64,000 bases of DNA from Burkholderia sp. IMCC1007 (GCF_027257875.1 NZ_JAPVQY010000008.1:62001-126000), one strand, 5' to 3'; numbered from the stretch's first letter, positions 1 through 11,769 are shown. Notes: a model not told the origin generated them from the letters alone. Numbers and translations are program-made.

Positions 1-2
1 TG

Positions 3-182
3 ATCAATCACGAGAACCGCCAGTCCGGGATCCTCACCGCGAAGGCGCTGATGCGCGAAGGCGGCGTGATCGCGTGCGAGCGGCCGCGGCATCCGATGCC
101 GGAACTGCACCCGGACACGCGCGCGGAATTGCTCGCGATCGCGCGCCGGCTCGATCCGCTCGTGCTGCGCTGGGCGCGCTGA
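3..182 (+). CDS. L-2-keto-3-deoxyarabonate dehydratase, C-terminal 59 residues (5' end outside window)
   Basis: The frame is open from the window edge and ends at a TGA at 180-182. The visible tail contains an NHENRQSGILTAKALMREGG stretch and ends DPLVLRWAR, which fits the C-terminus of the DapA/dihydrodipicolinate-synthase superfamily. Directly downstream are L-arabinose 1-dehydrogenase, an arabinose-type ABC importer and an arabinolactonase. The most likely member is therefore the dehydratase that turns L-2-keto-3-deoxyarabonate into alpha-ketoglutarate semialdehyde in the oxidative arabinose pathway. The active-site lysine lies outside the window, so the family call rests on the tail and context. 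Confidence 0.65.
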   Translation: MNHENRQSGILTAKALMREGGVIACERPRHPMPELHPDTRAELLAIARRLDPLVLRWAR

Positions 183-1136
<954 letters not shown>

Positions 1137-1217
1137 CGCAGTGACGGCACGCGCCACCGCGAGCGCGACCCGCCACGACGGATGTTGAAGACCCAAGCCA
1201 ATACAAGGAGACACCGC

Positions 1218-2231
1218 ATGAACCGCACGAATCAGACGATCCGCCGCCACACCCTGCGCGCGCTGCTGGCCGCGCTTTGCATCGCGCCGCTCGGGATGAC
1301 GGGCGCCGCGCACGCCGATGCGCCGCTGAAGATCGGCTTCCTGGTGAAGATGCCCGAGCAGGCATGGTTCATCAACGAGCAGAACGCCGCGTCCGCGCTC
1401 GGCCAGAAGGAGAACTTCTCGGTCGTGAAGATCGGCACGCCGGACGGCGAGAAGGTGCTCGCCGCGATCGACAACCTCGGCTCGCAAGGCGCGCAGGGCT
1501 TCGTGATCTGCGCGCCCGACGTGCGCCTCGGGCCGGCGATCGCGTCGCGCGCGAAGCGCTACAACATGAAGTTCGTGACGGTGGACGACCAGCTCGTCGA
1601 CTCGACCGGCAAGCCGCTGCCGAACGTGCCGCACCTCGGGATGTCGGCGACCAAGATCGGCAACCAGGTCGGTCAGGCGATCGCCGACGAGATGAAGCGG
1701 CGCGGCTGGAAGCCAGAGGAAGTCGGCGCGCTGCGCATCACCAACAACGAACTGCCGACCGCGAAGCTGCGCACCGACGGCGCGACGCAGGCGCTGCTCG
1801 CGAACGGCTTCCGCAAGGACAACATCTTCGACGCGCCGCAGAAGACGACCGACGACGAAGGCGGCTTCAGCGCGGCCGCGCCCGTGCTCGCGCGTCATCC
1901 GAACATCAAGAAGTGGGTGGTCTACGCGCTGAACGAGGAGACCGTGCTCGGCGCGGTGCGCGCGACCGAACAGCTGCACATCCCGGCGGCAGACGTGATC
2001 GGTGTCGGCATCAACGGCGCGGGCGAGGCGTTCGCCGAATTCCAGAAGAAGGAGCCGACCGGCTTCTACGGGACGATCGCGGTCAGCTCGACGAACCACG
2101 GCAAGGACAGCACGCAGAACCTCGTCGACTGGATCCGCAACGGCAAGGCGCCGCCGGCCGACACGCAGACGAGCGGCAAGCTGATGACGCGCGCGAACTG
2201 GCAGGCCGTGCGCGCCGAACTCGGTATTTGA
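1218..2231 (+). CDS. araF: L-arabinose ABC transporter, periplasmic substrate-binding protein
   Basis: A 337-residue type I periplasmic sugar-binding protein. Residues 1-33 form a signal peptide with a twin-arginine-like basic start, a hydrophobic core and an AHA cleavage site. The mature start DAPLKIGFLVKMPEQAWF is typical of arabinose-binding proteins. I chose the ATG at 1218 because AAGGAG stands just before it; the frame extends 36 bp further upstream without a better site. It is followed after about 20 bp by the AraG-type ATPase and then the AraH-type permease, the standard importer order. Enzymes flanking the three genes are of the oxidative arabinose pathway, which supports L-arabinose as the ligand. 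Confidence 0.88.
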   Translation: MNRTNQTIRRHTLRALLAALCIAPLGMTGAAHADAPLKIGFLVKMPEQAWFINEQNAASALGQKENFSVVKIGTPDGEKVLAAIDNLGSQGAQGFVICAPDVRLGPAIASRAKRYNMKFVTVDDQLVDSTGKPLPNVPHLGMSATKIGNQVGQAIADEMKRRGWKPEEVGALRITNNELPTAKLRTDGATQALLANGFRKDNIFDAPQKTTDDEGGFSAAAPVLARHPNIKKWVVYALNEETVLGAVRATEQLHIPAADVIGVGINGAGEAFAEFQKKEPTGFYGTIAVSSTNHGKDSTQNLVDWIRNGKAPPADTQTSGKLMTRANWQAVRAELGI

Positions 2232-2252
2232 GCGGGGCGAGGCGAGAACGCG

Positions 2253-3836
<1,584 letters not shown>

Positions 3837-3866
3837 GCGGCATGCAGTCAACCGGAATGAACTGAT

Positions 3867-4892
3867 ATGAGCCAGGCAATGCAACCCCAACGTACTTCCC
3901 CGTCCCCGGATGCCGCCGCCGCGGCTGCGCCCGCGCGCCCACGCGGCGGCGTGTGGCAGTTGATCAACCGCTCCGGCATCGTGATGGTGTTTCTCGTGCT
4001 GTTCGCGGTGCTGTCGCTGACCGTGCCGGACTTCCTCACGCCGCGCAACATCCAGGGCCTGCTGCTGTCGGTCACGCTGATCGGCTCGATCGCGGTGACC
4101 ATGATGTTCGTGCTCGCGCTCGGCGAGGTCGACTTGTCGGTCGCGTCGATCGTCGCGTTCTCGGGCGTCGTCGCGTCGACGCTGATCACCGCGACGCACA
4201 GCGTCGTGCTCGGTGTCGCGGCCGGCATCCTCGCGGGCGGCGCGGTCGGGCTCGTGAACGGCGTGCTGATCGCGCGCTGGCGGATCAACTCGCTGATCGT
4301 CACGCTCGCGATGATGGAAGTCGTGCGCGGGCTCGCGTTCATCACGTCGAACGGCGACGCGGTGATGATCTCGGAAGAGCGCTTCTTCGATCTCGGCGGC
4401 GGGTCGTTCCTCGGGATCTCGTATCCGATCTGGAGCAACATCGTCGGCTTCGTCGTGTTCGGATTTTTGCTGCGCAAGACGGTGTTCGGCAAGAACGTGC
4501 TGGCCGTCGGCGGCAACGGCGAGGCCGCGTTGCTCGCGGGGCTGCCGGTGATGCGCATCAAGATCGCGGTGTTCGTGCTGCAGGGGCTCGTGACCGGCTT
4601 CGCCGGCGTGATGCTCGCATCGCGGATGAGCCTCGGCGACCCGAAGACGTCGGTCGGTCTCGAGCTCGGCGTGATCTCCGCGTGCGTGCTCGGCGGCGTG
4701 TCGCTGACGGGCGGCGTCGCGACGATTTCCGGCGTGCTGGTCGGCGTGCTGATCATGGGCTCCGTGCAGGACGCGATGAGCCTGCTGAACGTGCCGACCT
4801 TTTACCAATATCTGATACGCGGCGGAATTCTGTTGCTCGCGGTGCTGTTCGACCAGTATCGTCGCAACCAGCGGCGCGCGATGAAGATCTGA
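3867..4892 (+). CDS. araH: L-arabinose ABC transporter, membrane permease
   Basis: A 341-residue branched-chain/ribose-type sugar permease. After a polar proline/alanine-rich N-terminus of about 30 residues come roughly eight to ten hydrophobic helices. These include the conserved loop ALGEVDLSVASIVAFSG (about residue 85) and the C-terminal LGGVSLTGGVATISGVLVG segment that contacts the ATPase. It follows araG by about 30 bp. It would form the inner-membrane channel of the importer with the neighbouring binding protein and ATPase. Confidence 0.9.
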   Translation: MSQAMQPQRTSPSPDAAAAAAPARPRGGVWQLINRSGIVMVFLVLFAVLSLTVPDFLTPRNIQGLLLSVTLIGSIAVTMMFVLALGEVDLSVASIVAFSGVVASTLITATHSVVLGVAAGILAGGAVGLVNGVLIARWRINSLIVTLAMMEVVRGLAFITSNGDAVMISEERFFDLGGGSFLGISYPIWSNIVGFVVFGFLLRKTVFGKNVLAVGGNGEAALLAGLPVMRIKIAVFVLQGLVTGFAGVMLASRMSLGDPKTSVGLELGVISACVLGGVSLTGGVATISGVLVGVLIMGSVQDAMSLLNVPTFYQYLIRGGILLLAVLFDQYRRNQRRAMKI

Positions 4893-4942
4893 CTTCGACC
4901 ACGCGCGGCCGCCTGCACATACGACGAATATCGGGAGACGGC

Positions 4943-5845
4943 ATGCAACAGACTCATCCGGCCGCGTCGGCGACGCTGCTGGCCGACAGCCGCAATACGC
5001 TCGGCGAAGGCGCGACGTGGTGCGACAGGACGCACGCGCTGTACTGGGTCGACATCGAAGGCGCGTGCCTGTGGCGCTGCCGCGCGGACGGTTCCGATCT
5101 CGCGCAGTGGGCGATGCCCGAACGGCTCGCGTGCTTCGCGCTGACCGATGACCCGGACGTGCTGCTCGTCGGGCTCGCGACGCATCTCGCGTTCTTCGAT
5201 CTGCGCAGCGGTGCGTTTACTCGGATCGTCGACGTCGAGCGAGAGCTGGCGACGCGGCTGAACGACGGCCGCTGCGATCCGTTCGGCGCATTCGTGTTCG
5301 GGATGAAGGACGAAGGCGCCGAGCCGCCGCGCGCGATTGGCGGGTTTTATCGGCTCAATCCGGATCTCACGCTCGAGCGGCTCGCGTTGCCGGCGGCCGC
5401 GATCGCGAACAGCATCGGGTTCTCGCCGGATGGGTCGAAGATGTATTTCTGCGATTCGCTGGTACGCGAGATTTTCGTGTGCGATTACCGCGCGGGTGGC
5501 GATGTGGCCAATGTGCGGCCGTTCGCGCGGCTGACGGATGTAGACGGCGACCCGGATGGCTCGTTCGTCGATCGTGATGGCGGGCTGTGGAATGCGCAGT
5601 GGGGTGGCAGGCGGGTAGTGCGTTATGGGGCGGACGGGGTCGAGACCGATCGCGTTGAAGTGCCGACCGCGCAGCCGAGCTGCGTGGCGCTCGATGGTGA
5701 CGGCAGGTTGTATGTGACGAGTGCGCGGGTTGGGCTCGACGACGCAGCACTCAGAAGCGATGCGCATGCCGGCGGCGTGTTCGTCGCGCAGACGCGGCGT
5801 GCAGGGTTGGCGACCGCGCGATTTGCGGGGACACGTACTGGTTGA
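4943..5845 (+). CDS. L-arabinolactonase (SMP-30/gluconolactonase/LRE family)
   Basis: A 300-residue six-bladed beta-propeller lactonase. Family signatures are visible: LGEGATWCD near the N-terminus (metal-binding Glu), RLNDGRCDPFGAFVFG (Asn/Asp site), IANSIGFSPDGSKMYFCDS and DPDGSFVDRDGGLWNAQWGG. Members hydrolyse sugar lactones using one divalent metal. Placed last in an arabinose dehydrogenase-importer operon, it most likely opens L-arabino-gamma-lactone to L-arabonate. The ATG at 4943 has GGGAGAC before it. GC content falls slightly toward the 3' end, and a terminator hairpin follows the stop. Confidence 0.87.
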   Translation: MQQTHPAASATLLADSRNTLGEGATWCDRTHALYWVDIEGACLWRCRADGSDLAQWAMPERLACFALTDDPDVLLVGLATHLAFFDLRSGAFTRIVDVERELATRLNDGRCDPFGAFVFGMKDEGAEPPRAIGGFYRLNPDLTLERLALPAAAIANSIGFSPDGSKMYFCDSLVREIFVCDYRAGGDVANVRPFARLTDVDGDPDGSFVDRDGGLWNAQWGGRRVVRYGADGVETDRVEVPTAQPSCVALDGDGRLYVTSARVGLDDAALRSDAHAGGVFVAQTRRAGLATARFAGTRTG

Positions 5846-5882
5846 AAAGCAGCGGCACAACTCGAAGTGGCACAGAACAACG

Positions 5883-5921
5883 AAAGCCCCCGGCTTGTGA
5901 AGGTTCGAGGGCTTCTCTTTT
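5883..5921 (+). terminator. Rho-independent terminator after the arabinose operon
   Basis: An AAGCCC arm (about 5884-5889) pairs with GGGCTT (5909-5914), followed by a T-rich tract CTCTTTT. It stands 38 bp after the lactonase stop and is the natural end of the arabinose operon. Confidence 0.75.
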
Positions 5922-5938
5922 GCACACAGTCATGACAA

Positions 5939-6343
5939 TTAAAATAAAGGCAGTCGGGCGCGAATCCAATCCCATTTGGTAGGCGGAATCGAAAGCAACT
6001 GCATCACATCACTGCTCGAGCTATCGTAATATACAATTCCGCCGACACCGTCTACCAGTTCTCGCTCAGTTGCCGAATTTGTGTAGTATGAAAAATAGCG
6101 TCGAGCGCGCAATTCTCCAGTCCCATCAAAGAGCTGAAGTCTCACTTCGTGCCCATTCAGAATATTCGCGCCGCACAACTTTGCGTAATATTCCACGCCT
6201 CCAAATTCTTTCTTTCCGCCATTCAGTTCTTTTTCGAAAAAATCACACCGCCCATAATTTGGTCTGGTCATGTGAATGGAAAAGCCAACCAGCAAAAACA
6301 CAAGAATGGCGAGCCCGGTGATTCGGGGGAGGCTAATCTGCAT
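5939..6343 (-). CDS. Hypothetical small membrane-anchored protein
   Basis: A 134-residue protein not recognised as any family. One hydrophobic helix near the N-terminus (ITGLAILVFLLVGFSIHM) would anchor it in the inner membrane with the rest outside. The soluble part has two cysteines and many aromatic residues. I chose the ATG at 6343 because AGGA stands nine bases before it on the minus strand; the frame could begin up to 45 bp earlier. The gene lies in an AT-richer islet unlike its neighbours and starts just past the end of the remnant at 6357-6560. A small anchored protein downstream of a larger gene recalls immunity proteins, but nothing in the sequence proves that. Confidence 0.6.
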   Translation of the reverse strand: MQISLPRITGLAILVFLLVGFSIHMTRPNYGRCDFFEKELNGGKKEFGGVEYYAKLCGANILNGHEVRLQLFDGTGELRARRYFSYYTNSATERELVDGVGGIVYYDSSSSDVMQLLSIPPTKWDWIRARLPLF

Positions 6344-6356
6344 ATTTCGTCCTGTA

Positions 6357-6560
6357 TTAACCATTGTCGATTCCGGTATCGCAGTCACTCCACCACGTGA
6401 AGGTTGAATGAAGCTGTTCTTTTACCTCATCGCGAAATGACGAACCCTTTGCAAGGTGAGAATCGATTGCTTTTGGTAATTTAATTGGTGTGCCGACCGC
6501 TAATTTCGTACTTATCCGAGGCAACTGAGCACATGGAGTTACGCCGAGAGTGATGTCGCG
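6357..6560 (-). pseudogene. 3' remnant of an unrecognised gene
   Basis: A minus-strand frame with coherent composition (ITLGVTPCAQLPRIS ... FTWWSDCDTGIDNG, then stop) runs through the AT-rich islet. Beyond about 6560 it passes into sequence antisense to the MarR gene, where its translation becomes low-complexity. No convincing start is present. I read it as the C-terminal end of a gene whose 5' part was lost when the marR side was joined. Its stop lies just upstream of the small membrane protein, as in a former operon. Confidence 0.4.
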
Positions 6561-6621
6561 ACTATGCGTTCGCCCCCCGACCTGCTGGTAAGATGGCCCG
6601 CAATGCCACCCAGCACGCGCC

Positions 6622-7161
6622 ATGAGTTCCACCCCGACCAAGCCCGCGAAACCGAAAAACGCCGCGACGAGCGCCACGGCAGGCGCCGTGAAGAACGCCG
6701 CGAAAAGCGCCGCCCGCGCGCCGGCCGACAAGCCGAAAGCGCGCGCGCCGCAGCGCCTGACCTACGTGATCGGCGGCCTCGACCGGCTGCTGCGCCGTCA
6801 CATGACCGACGCGCTCGCGCCGCTCGGCATCACGCTCGCGCAGTACACGGCGCTGTCGGTGCTCGAGGCGCGCGGCGCATCGTCGAACGCGCAGCTGGCC
6901 GAACGCTCGTGGATCACGCCGCAATCGGCGAACGAGGTGATGAGCGTGATGGCCGCCCGCGGTTTCGTCACGCGCGAAGCCGACCCGTCGCACGGCCGCA
7001 TCATCCTGCTGACGCTGACCGACGCCGGCGCGGCGATGCTGCGCGAATGCGAAGCCGCGCTGCGACCGGTCGAAGCACGCATGCTCGGCGACATCTCCGC
7101 CGACGACGCCGCGCACGTGCAGCGCGCGCTCGAACTGTTCTCGCGCAACCTGCGCGGCTGA
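6622..7161 (+). CDS. MarR-family regulator of ferulate catabolism
   Basis: A 179-residue MarR/winged-helix regulator. The DNA-binding part is around residues 75-130 (SNAQLAERSWITPQSANEVMSVMAARGFVTREADPSHGR). The first 43 residues are an unusual lysine/alanine/proline-rich tail with no counterpart in typical 140-150-residue MarR proteins. It is transcribed toward the hydratase-lyase gene. The 7308-7328 palindrome between them is a natural binding site, and a second copy stands before the importer gene. By analogy with FerR-type regulators it probably represses the module until feruloyl-CoA or a related CoA thioester appears; that ligand is inferred. Confidence 0.8.
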   Translation: MSSTPTKPAKPKNAATSATAGAVKNAAKSAARAPADKPKARAPQRLTYVIGGLDRLLRRHMTDALAPLGITLAQYTALSVLEARGASSNAQLAERSWITPQSANEVMSVMAARGFVTREADPSHGRIILLTLTDAGAAMLRECEAALRPVEARMLGDISADDAAHVQRALELFSRNLRG

Positions 7162-7307
7162 CCGCTTCCCCGATTCTCACGACGCGGGCCCGCCAGGCCC
7201 GCGCTCGCTGCGTACGCGCCATCGGCGCTCGCCCGACCGTTCCCTGATTTCCCCAGCGCTTTCCCCGCGTCCCGCTCCGGGTTTACACCGGCGCTCGTGC
7301 CGCTTGC

Positions 7308-7328
7308 AATATCAGGTAGCCTGATATT
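7308..7328. promoter_or_regulatory. Operator palindrome before the ferulate catabolic genes
   Basis: A perfect inverted repeat with 9-bp arms and a 3-bp spacer: AATATCAGG-TAG-CCTGATATT. It lies 69 bp before the hydratase-lyase start, downstream of the marR gene. The core ATCAGG-N3-CCTGAT recurs exactly at 11770-11784. Size and symmetry fit a MarR dimer site. Confidence 0.7.
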
Positions 7329-7396
7329 AAATGAAGCCGTCCGCAGCAGGCAGGCTGCGCACCGAATCGCACTGGAAACGAACGACAGGAACAGAC

Positions 7397-8227
7397 ATGA
7401 GCAAGTACGACAACCGCTGGCAGACCGTTGAAGTGAAAGTGGAGGCCGGCATTGCGTGGGTGACGCTGAACCGCCCCGAGAAGCGCAACGCAATGAGCCC
7501 GACGCTGAACCGGGAGATGCTGGAAGTCCTCGACGCGGTCGAGTTCGACGACGAGGCGAAGGTACTGGTGCTGACCGGCGCGGGCGCCGCGTGGACGGCC
7601 GGCATGGATCTGAAGGAATATTTCCGCGAGATCGACGGCGGCTCCGACGCGCTGCAGGAAAAGGTGCGCCGCGACGCATCGGAATGGCAGTGGCGCCGCC
7701 TGCGGATGTACAACAAGCCGACGATCGCGATGGTGAACGGCTGGTGCTTCGGCGGCGGGTTCTCGCCGCTCGTCGCGTGCGACCTCGCGATCGCGGCGGA
7801 CGACGCGGTGTTCGGGCTGTCGGAGATCAACTGGGGCATCCCGCCGGGCAACCTCGTCAGCAAGGCGATGGCCGACACGGTCGGCCACCGCCGCGCGCTG
7901 CACTACATCATGACCGGCGACACGTTCACCGGCGCGGAAGCGGCGGAAATGGGCCTCGTGAACAGCAGCGTGCCGCTCGCCGAACTGCGCGACGCGACGA
8001 TCGCGCTCGCCGCGCGGCTGATGGACAAGAACCCGGTCGTGCTGCGCGCGGCGAAGCACGGCTTCAAGCGTTCGCGCGAGCTTACGTGGGAACAGTGCGA
8101 GGATTACCTGTATGCGAAGCTCGACCAGGCGCAGCTGCGCGATCCGGAGCGCGGCCGCGAGCAGGGGCTGAAGCAGTTCCTCGACGACAAGACGATCAAG
8201 CCGGGCCTGCAGGCATACAAGCGCTGA
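7397..8227 (+). CDS. ech: p-Hydroxycinnamoyl-CoA hydratase/lyase (feruloyl-CoA hydratase/lyase)
   Basis: A 276-residue crotonase-fold enzyme, the usual length for Ech/HCHL. It hydrates feruloyl-CoA and splits the product to vanillin and acetyl-CoA. Visible landmarks are WVTLNRPEKRNAMSP, the oxyanion segments GAAWTAGMDLKEYF and NGWCFGGGFSPLVACDLAIAA, and the lyase-type loop FGLSEINWGIPPGN. The ATG at 7397 has AGGAACAG before it and gives the typical N-terminus; the open frame extends 66 bp upstream over the operator and was not used. It is first in a tight operon with vanillin dehydrogenase and feruloyl-CoA synthetase. Confidence 0.93.
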   Translation: MSKYDNRWQTVEVKVEAGIAWVTLNRPEKRNAMSPTLNREMLEVLDAVEFDDEAKVLVLTGAGAAWTAGMDLKEYFREIDGGSDALQEKVRRDASEWQWRRLRMYNKPTIAMVNGWCFGGGFSPLVACDLAIAADDAVFGLSEINWGIPPGNLVSKAMADTVGHRRALHYIMTGDTFTGAEAAEMGLVNSSVPLAELRDATIALAARLMDKNPVVLRAAKHGFKRSRELTWEQCEDYLYAKLDQAQLRDPERGREQGLKQFLDDKTIKPGLQAYKR

Positions 8228-8298
8228 GACAAGCGCGGACGCAGCCGCCGGCTTCCCCGCCGGCGTAATCGCAAGAGACAGGCAAGGCAGGAGACGAC

Positions 8299-9747
8299 AT
8301 GACCGACAGACGGATGCTGATCGGCGGCGAATGGTGCAACGCCCGCGACGGCCGCACCTTCGACCGCTTCAACCCCGCGACGGGCGCGCTCGCGTCGCGC
8401 TCGCCGGCGGCCGGTGTGGCCGACGCCGACGCGGCGATCGAGGCGGCGCACCGCGCGTTCCCCGCATGGGCGGCGCTCGCGCCGACCGAGCGGCGCCGCC
8501 GGCTGCTGAAGGCGGCCGACCTGATGGACGCGCGCATCGACGAAATCATTCAGACCGGCGTCGCCGAAACCGGCGCGACGCCCGGCTGGCTCGGCTTCAA
8601 CGTGACGCTCGCGGCGAACATGCTGCGCGAGGCCGCGTCGATGACCACGCAGATCAACGGCGACGTGATCCCGTCCGACGTACCGGGCAATCTCGCGCTC
8701 GCGATGCGCGTGCCGTGCGGCGTGGTGCTCGGCATCGCGCCGTGGAATGCGCCGGTGATCCTCGGCACGCGTGCGCTGGCGATGCCGCTCGCATGCGGCA
8801 ACACGGTCGTGCTGAAGGCGTCCGAGGCGTGCCCGGGCGTGCACGCGCTGATCGGCGCGGTGCTGGACGAAGCGGGGCTCGGCGCCGGCGTGGTCAACGT
8901 GATCACGCACGCGGCGCCCGACGCGCCCGAACTCGTCGAGCGGATGATCGCGCATCCGCATGTGAAGCGGATCAACTTCACCGGGTCGACGCACGTCGGC
9001 CGCATCATCGCGCGCCACGCGGCCGCGCACCTGAAACCCGTGCTGCTCGAACTCGGCGGCAAGGCACCGGTACTGGTGCTCGACGATGCCGACCTAGACG
9101 CGGCCGTCGACGCGATCGCGTTCGGCGCATTCTTCAACCAGGGGCAGATCTGCATGTCGACCGAGCGCGTGATCGCCGCGCGGCCGATCGCCGATGCGCT
9201 CGTGGAGCGGCTCGCCGCGAAGGCGCGCACGCTGGTCGCGGGGGATCCGCTGGCCGGCCATCCGCTCGGCACGATGGTCGATGCGTCGGCCGCCGCGCGC
9301 GCGGCGTCGCTGGTCGAGGATGCGCGTGCACTTGGCGCGCAGCTGCCGCTCGGCTGCCGCGTTGAAGGCGCGACGATGCAGCCCGCGATCGTCGACGGCG
9401 TCACGCGCGACATGCGGCTCTATCGCGAGGAGTCGTTCGCGCCGGTCGTCGCGATCCTGCGCGCCGACAGCGACGACGAAGCGGTCGCGCTCGCGAACGA
9501 CAGCGAGTTCGGGCTGTCGGCGAGCGTGTTCAGCCGCGATATCGCACGTGCGATGGCGGTCGCGCGCCGGATCGAATCGGGGATCTGCCACGTCAACGGC
9601 CCGACCGTGCACGACGAAGCGCAGATGCCGTTCGGCGGCACGAAGGCGAGCGGCTACGGCCGCTTCGGCAGCCGCGCGTCGATCGCCGAATTCACCGAGC
9701 TGCGCTGGATCACCGTGCAGACCGCGCCGCGGCATTACCCCATATGA
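8299..9747 (+). CDS. vdh: Vanillin dehydrogenase (NAD-dependent aldehyde dehydrogenase)
   Basis: A 482-residue aldehyde dehydrogenase. Key residues are visible: Asn150 in APWNAP, Glu251 in LELGGKAP and catalytic Cys285 in FNQGQICMSTERV. It resembles the vanillin/salicylaldehyde/benzaldehyde dehydrogenase branch. Between a feruloyl-CoA hydratase-lyase and a feruloyl-CoA synthetase its substrate is almost certainly vanillin (also 4-hydroxybenzaldehyde from p-coumarate), giving vanillate. No vanillate demethylase (vanAB) is in the window. Its stop overlaps the synthetase start by four bases (ATGA). Confidence 0.9.
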   Translation: MTDRRMLIGGEWCNARDGRTFDRFNPATGALASRSPAAGVADADAAIEAAHRAFPAWAALAPTERRRRLLKAADLMDARIDEIIQTGVAETGATPGWLGFNVTLAANMLREAASMTTQINGDVIPSDVPGNLALAMRVPCGVVLGIAPWNAPVILGTRALAMPLACGNTVVLKASEACPGVHALIGAVLDEAGLGAGVVNVITHAAPDAPELVERMIAHPHVKRINFTGSTHVGRIIARHAAAHLKPVLLELGGKAPVLVLDDADLDAAVDAIAFGAFFNQGQICMSTERVIAARPIADALVERLAAKARTLVAGDPLAGHPLGTMVDASAAARAASLVEDARALGAQLPLGCRVEGATMQPAIVDGVTRDMRLYREESFAPVVAILRADSDDEAVALANDSEFGLSASVFSRDIARAMAVARRIESGICHVNGPTVHDEAQMPFGGTKASGYGRFGSRASIAEFTELRWITVQTAPRHYPI

Positions 9748-11663
9748 GCGAGCCGACGATGAATGCAGAGAAGGCGCCGCTTCAGGTCGTCCAACACACC
9801 GACGCCGGCGCCGACGCCGTGCGCTATCGCGCGGCCGCCGTCGCGGTCGGCGCGGCCGAGATTCGCCGCGCGGACGACGGTACCTGGTACCTGCGCTCGC
9901 GCGAGCCGCTCGGCGATTACCCGACGCGCATCACCGACTGCCTCGTGCGCGGCGCGCACGCGCATCCCGACCGCGTGCTGGCCGCACGGCGCGGCGCCGA
10001 CGGGAACTGGATCGAGATCACGTACGCGCAGATGCTCGAACGCGCCCGCGTGCTCGGCCAGGGCCTCGTCGATCTCGGGCTGACGGCCGAGCGTCCGCTC
10101 GCGGTGCTGTCCGGCAACGATCTCGAGCATCTGCAGATGATGTTCGCCGCGATGCTGGCCGGCGTGCCGTACTCGCCGATCTCGCCCGCGTATTCGCTGG
10201 TGTCGACCGACTACGGCAAGCTACGTCATACGCTCGGCGTGCTGCGGCCGGGCGCGGTGTTCGTCGCCGGGCGCGCGCCGTTCGCGCGTGCGCTCGACGC
10301 GACGTTGCCGGCCGATGCGACGCTGATCGTCGTAAGCGATGCCGATGCGCAAACCGATGTCGAAAGCCGCACAGTGCCGCTGTCGCGCCTGCTCGCCACC
10401 GTCCCGCGCACGATCGACGCGATCCACGCGGCAGTCGGCCCCGACCATCTCGCGAAGATCCTGTTCACATCCGGTTCGACGAAGCAGCCGAAGGCCGTGC
10501 CGACCACGCACCGGATGCTGTGCAGCAATCAGCAGATGCTGCGCCAGACGATGCCGGAACTCATGCGCGAGCCACCGGTATTGGTCGACTGGTTGCCGTG
10601 GAATCACACGTTCGGCGGCAGTCACAACCTCGGCATCGCGCTGTACAACGGCGGCACGTTGTACATCGACGATGGCCGCCCGATGCCCGGCCGCTTCGAC
10701 GAAACGGTGCGCAACCTGCGCGAGATCGCGCCGACGATCTACTTCAACGTGCCGAAGGGCTGGGAAGAGCTGACCGCCGCGCTTGAGCGCGATGCCGAAC
10801 TGCGCGACACGTTCTTCTCGCGCGTGAAGCTGTATTTCTTCGGCGGCGCGGGGCTGTCGCAGGCCGCGTGGGACCGGCTCGACCGCGTGACCGAAGCGCA
10901 TTGCGGGGAGCGCATCCGGATCATGGCCGGCCTCGGGATGACGGAGGCGTCGCCGTCGTGCCTGTTCACGACCGGGCCGCTGATGCGCGCCGGCTATATC
11001 GGGCTGCCCGCGCCCGGCTGCGACGCGAAGCTCGTGCCGTGCGGCGGCAAGCACGAACTGCGCTTCAAGGGGCCGAACGTGATGCGCGGCTACTGGCACG
11101 CGGACGTCGATCCGCGCGACGTGTTCGACGAAGAAGGCTATTACCGCAGCGGTGACGCGGGCGTCTTCGCCGATCCGCAGCGGCCGGAACTCGGGCTGCT
11201 GTTCGACGGGCGGCTGACCGAGGATTTCAAGCTGAGCAGCGGCACGTTCGTGAGCGTCGGGCCGTTGCGCGCGAACGCGGTGTCGACGGGGGCGCCGTAC
11301 GTGCAGGACGTGGTCGTCACCGGGATCAATCGCGACGACATCGGCTTGCTGGTGTTTCCGCGCGTCGACGCATGCCGTGCGCTGGCGGGGCTGGCCGCCG
11401 ACGCATCCATGACCGACGTGCTGCGCGCGCCGGCCGTACGCGCGGCGTTCGAGGCGTGGCTGGCCGCGCTGAACCGGAACGCGAGCGGCGGTTCGACGTT
11501 CGTCGCGCGGATCCGGCTGATCGACACGCCGCCGTCGCTCGATCTCGGCGAAGTGACCGACAAGGGTTCGCTGAACCAGGCGGCCGTGCAGAAGCATCGC
11601 GCGGCGACGATCGACGCGCTGTACGACCCGGCGCGACGCGATCCCGATGTAATTTACGCGTAA
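9744..11663 (+). CDS. fcs: Feruloyl-CoA synthetase (ANL superfamily)
   Basis: A 639-residue AMP-forming acyl-CoA ligase. It carries the phosphate loop [17 protein letters not shown] (about residues 236-252), the A5-type motif GLGMTEASP and the adenylate-binding YYRSGDAG near residue 470. Length and organisation match the long feruloyl-CoA synthases rather than ordinary 4-coumarate ligases. It activates ferulate (and likely p-coumarate) to the CoA thioester used by the hydratase-lyase. The start overlaps the vanillin dehydrogenase stop, so translation is coupled; a second ATG lies five codons in. Confidence 0.9.
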   Translation: MSEPTMNAEKAPLQVVQHTDAGADAVRYRAAAVAVGAAEIRRADDGTWYLRSREPLGDYPTRITDCLVRGAHAHPDRVLAARRGADGNWIEITYAQMLERARVLGQGLVDLGLTAERPLAVLSGNDLEHLQMMFAAMLAGVPYSPISPAYSLVSTDYGKLRHTLGVLRPGAVFVAGRAPFARALDATLPADATLIVVSDADAQTDVESRTVPLSRLLATVPRTIDAIHAAVGPDHLAKILFTSGSTKQPKAVPTTHRMLCSNQQMLRQTMPELMREPPVLVDWLPWNHTFGGSHNLGIALYNGGTLYIDDGRPMPGRFDETVRNLREIAPTIYFNVPKGWEELTAALERDAELRDTFFSRVKLYFFGGAGLSQAAWDRLDRVTEAHCGERIRIMAGLGMTEASPSCLFTTGPLMRAGYIGLPAPGCDAKLVPCGGKHELRFKGPNVMRGYWHADVDPRDVFDEEGYYRSGDAGVFADPQRPELGLLFDGRLTEDFKLSSGTFVSVGPLRANAVSTGAPYVQDVVVTGINRDDIGLLVFPRVDACRALAGLAADASMTDVLRAPAVRAAFEAWLAALNRNASGGSTFVARIRLIDTPPSLDLGEVTDKGSLNQAAVQKHRAATIDALYDPARRDPDVIYA

Positions 11664-11683
11664 GGCAGGCTCAGGCAACAGCG

Positions 11684-11717
11684 AGCAACAAGCAGCAAGC
11701 AGCAGCAACAAGCAGCA
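11684..11717 (+). repeat. Short CAG/CAA-rich direct repeat
   Basis: The 14-mer AGCAACAAGCAGCA occurs at 11684-11697 and again at 11704-11717, inside a longer CAG/CAA-rich stretch after the synthetase stop. It is slippage-type low complexity with no coding role seen. Confidence 0.6.
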
Positions 11718-11769
11718 CGCACAACGACCGGCCGGTCACGATACCGGCAGGCGCTTTTGCGGCCAATGA

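Noticed and set aside
5966-6343. Plus-strand short frames (for example 6070-6321) in the AT-rich islet
   Set aside because: No ribosome sites and no domain-like sequence; the minus-strand membrane protein explains the region better.
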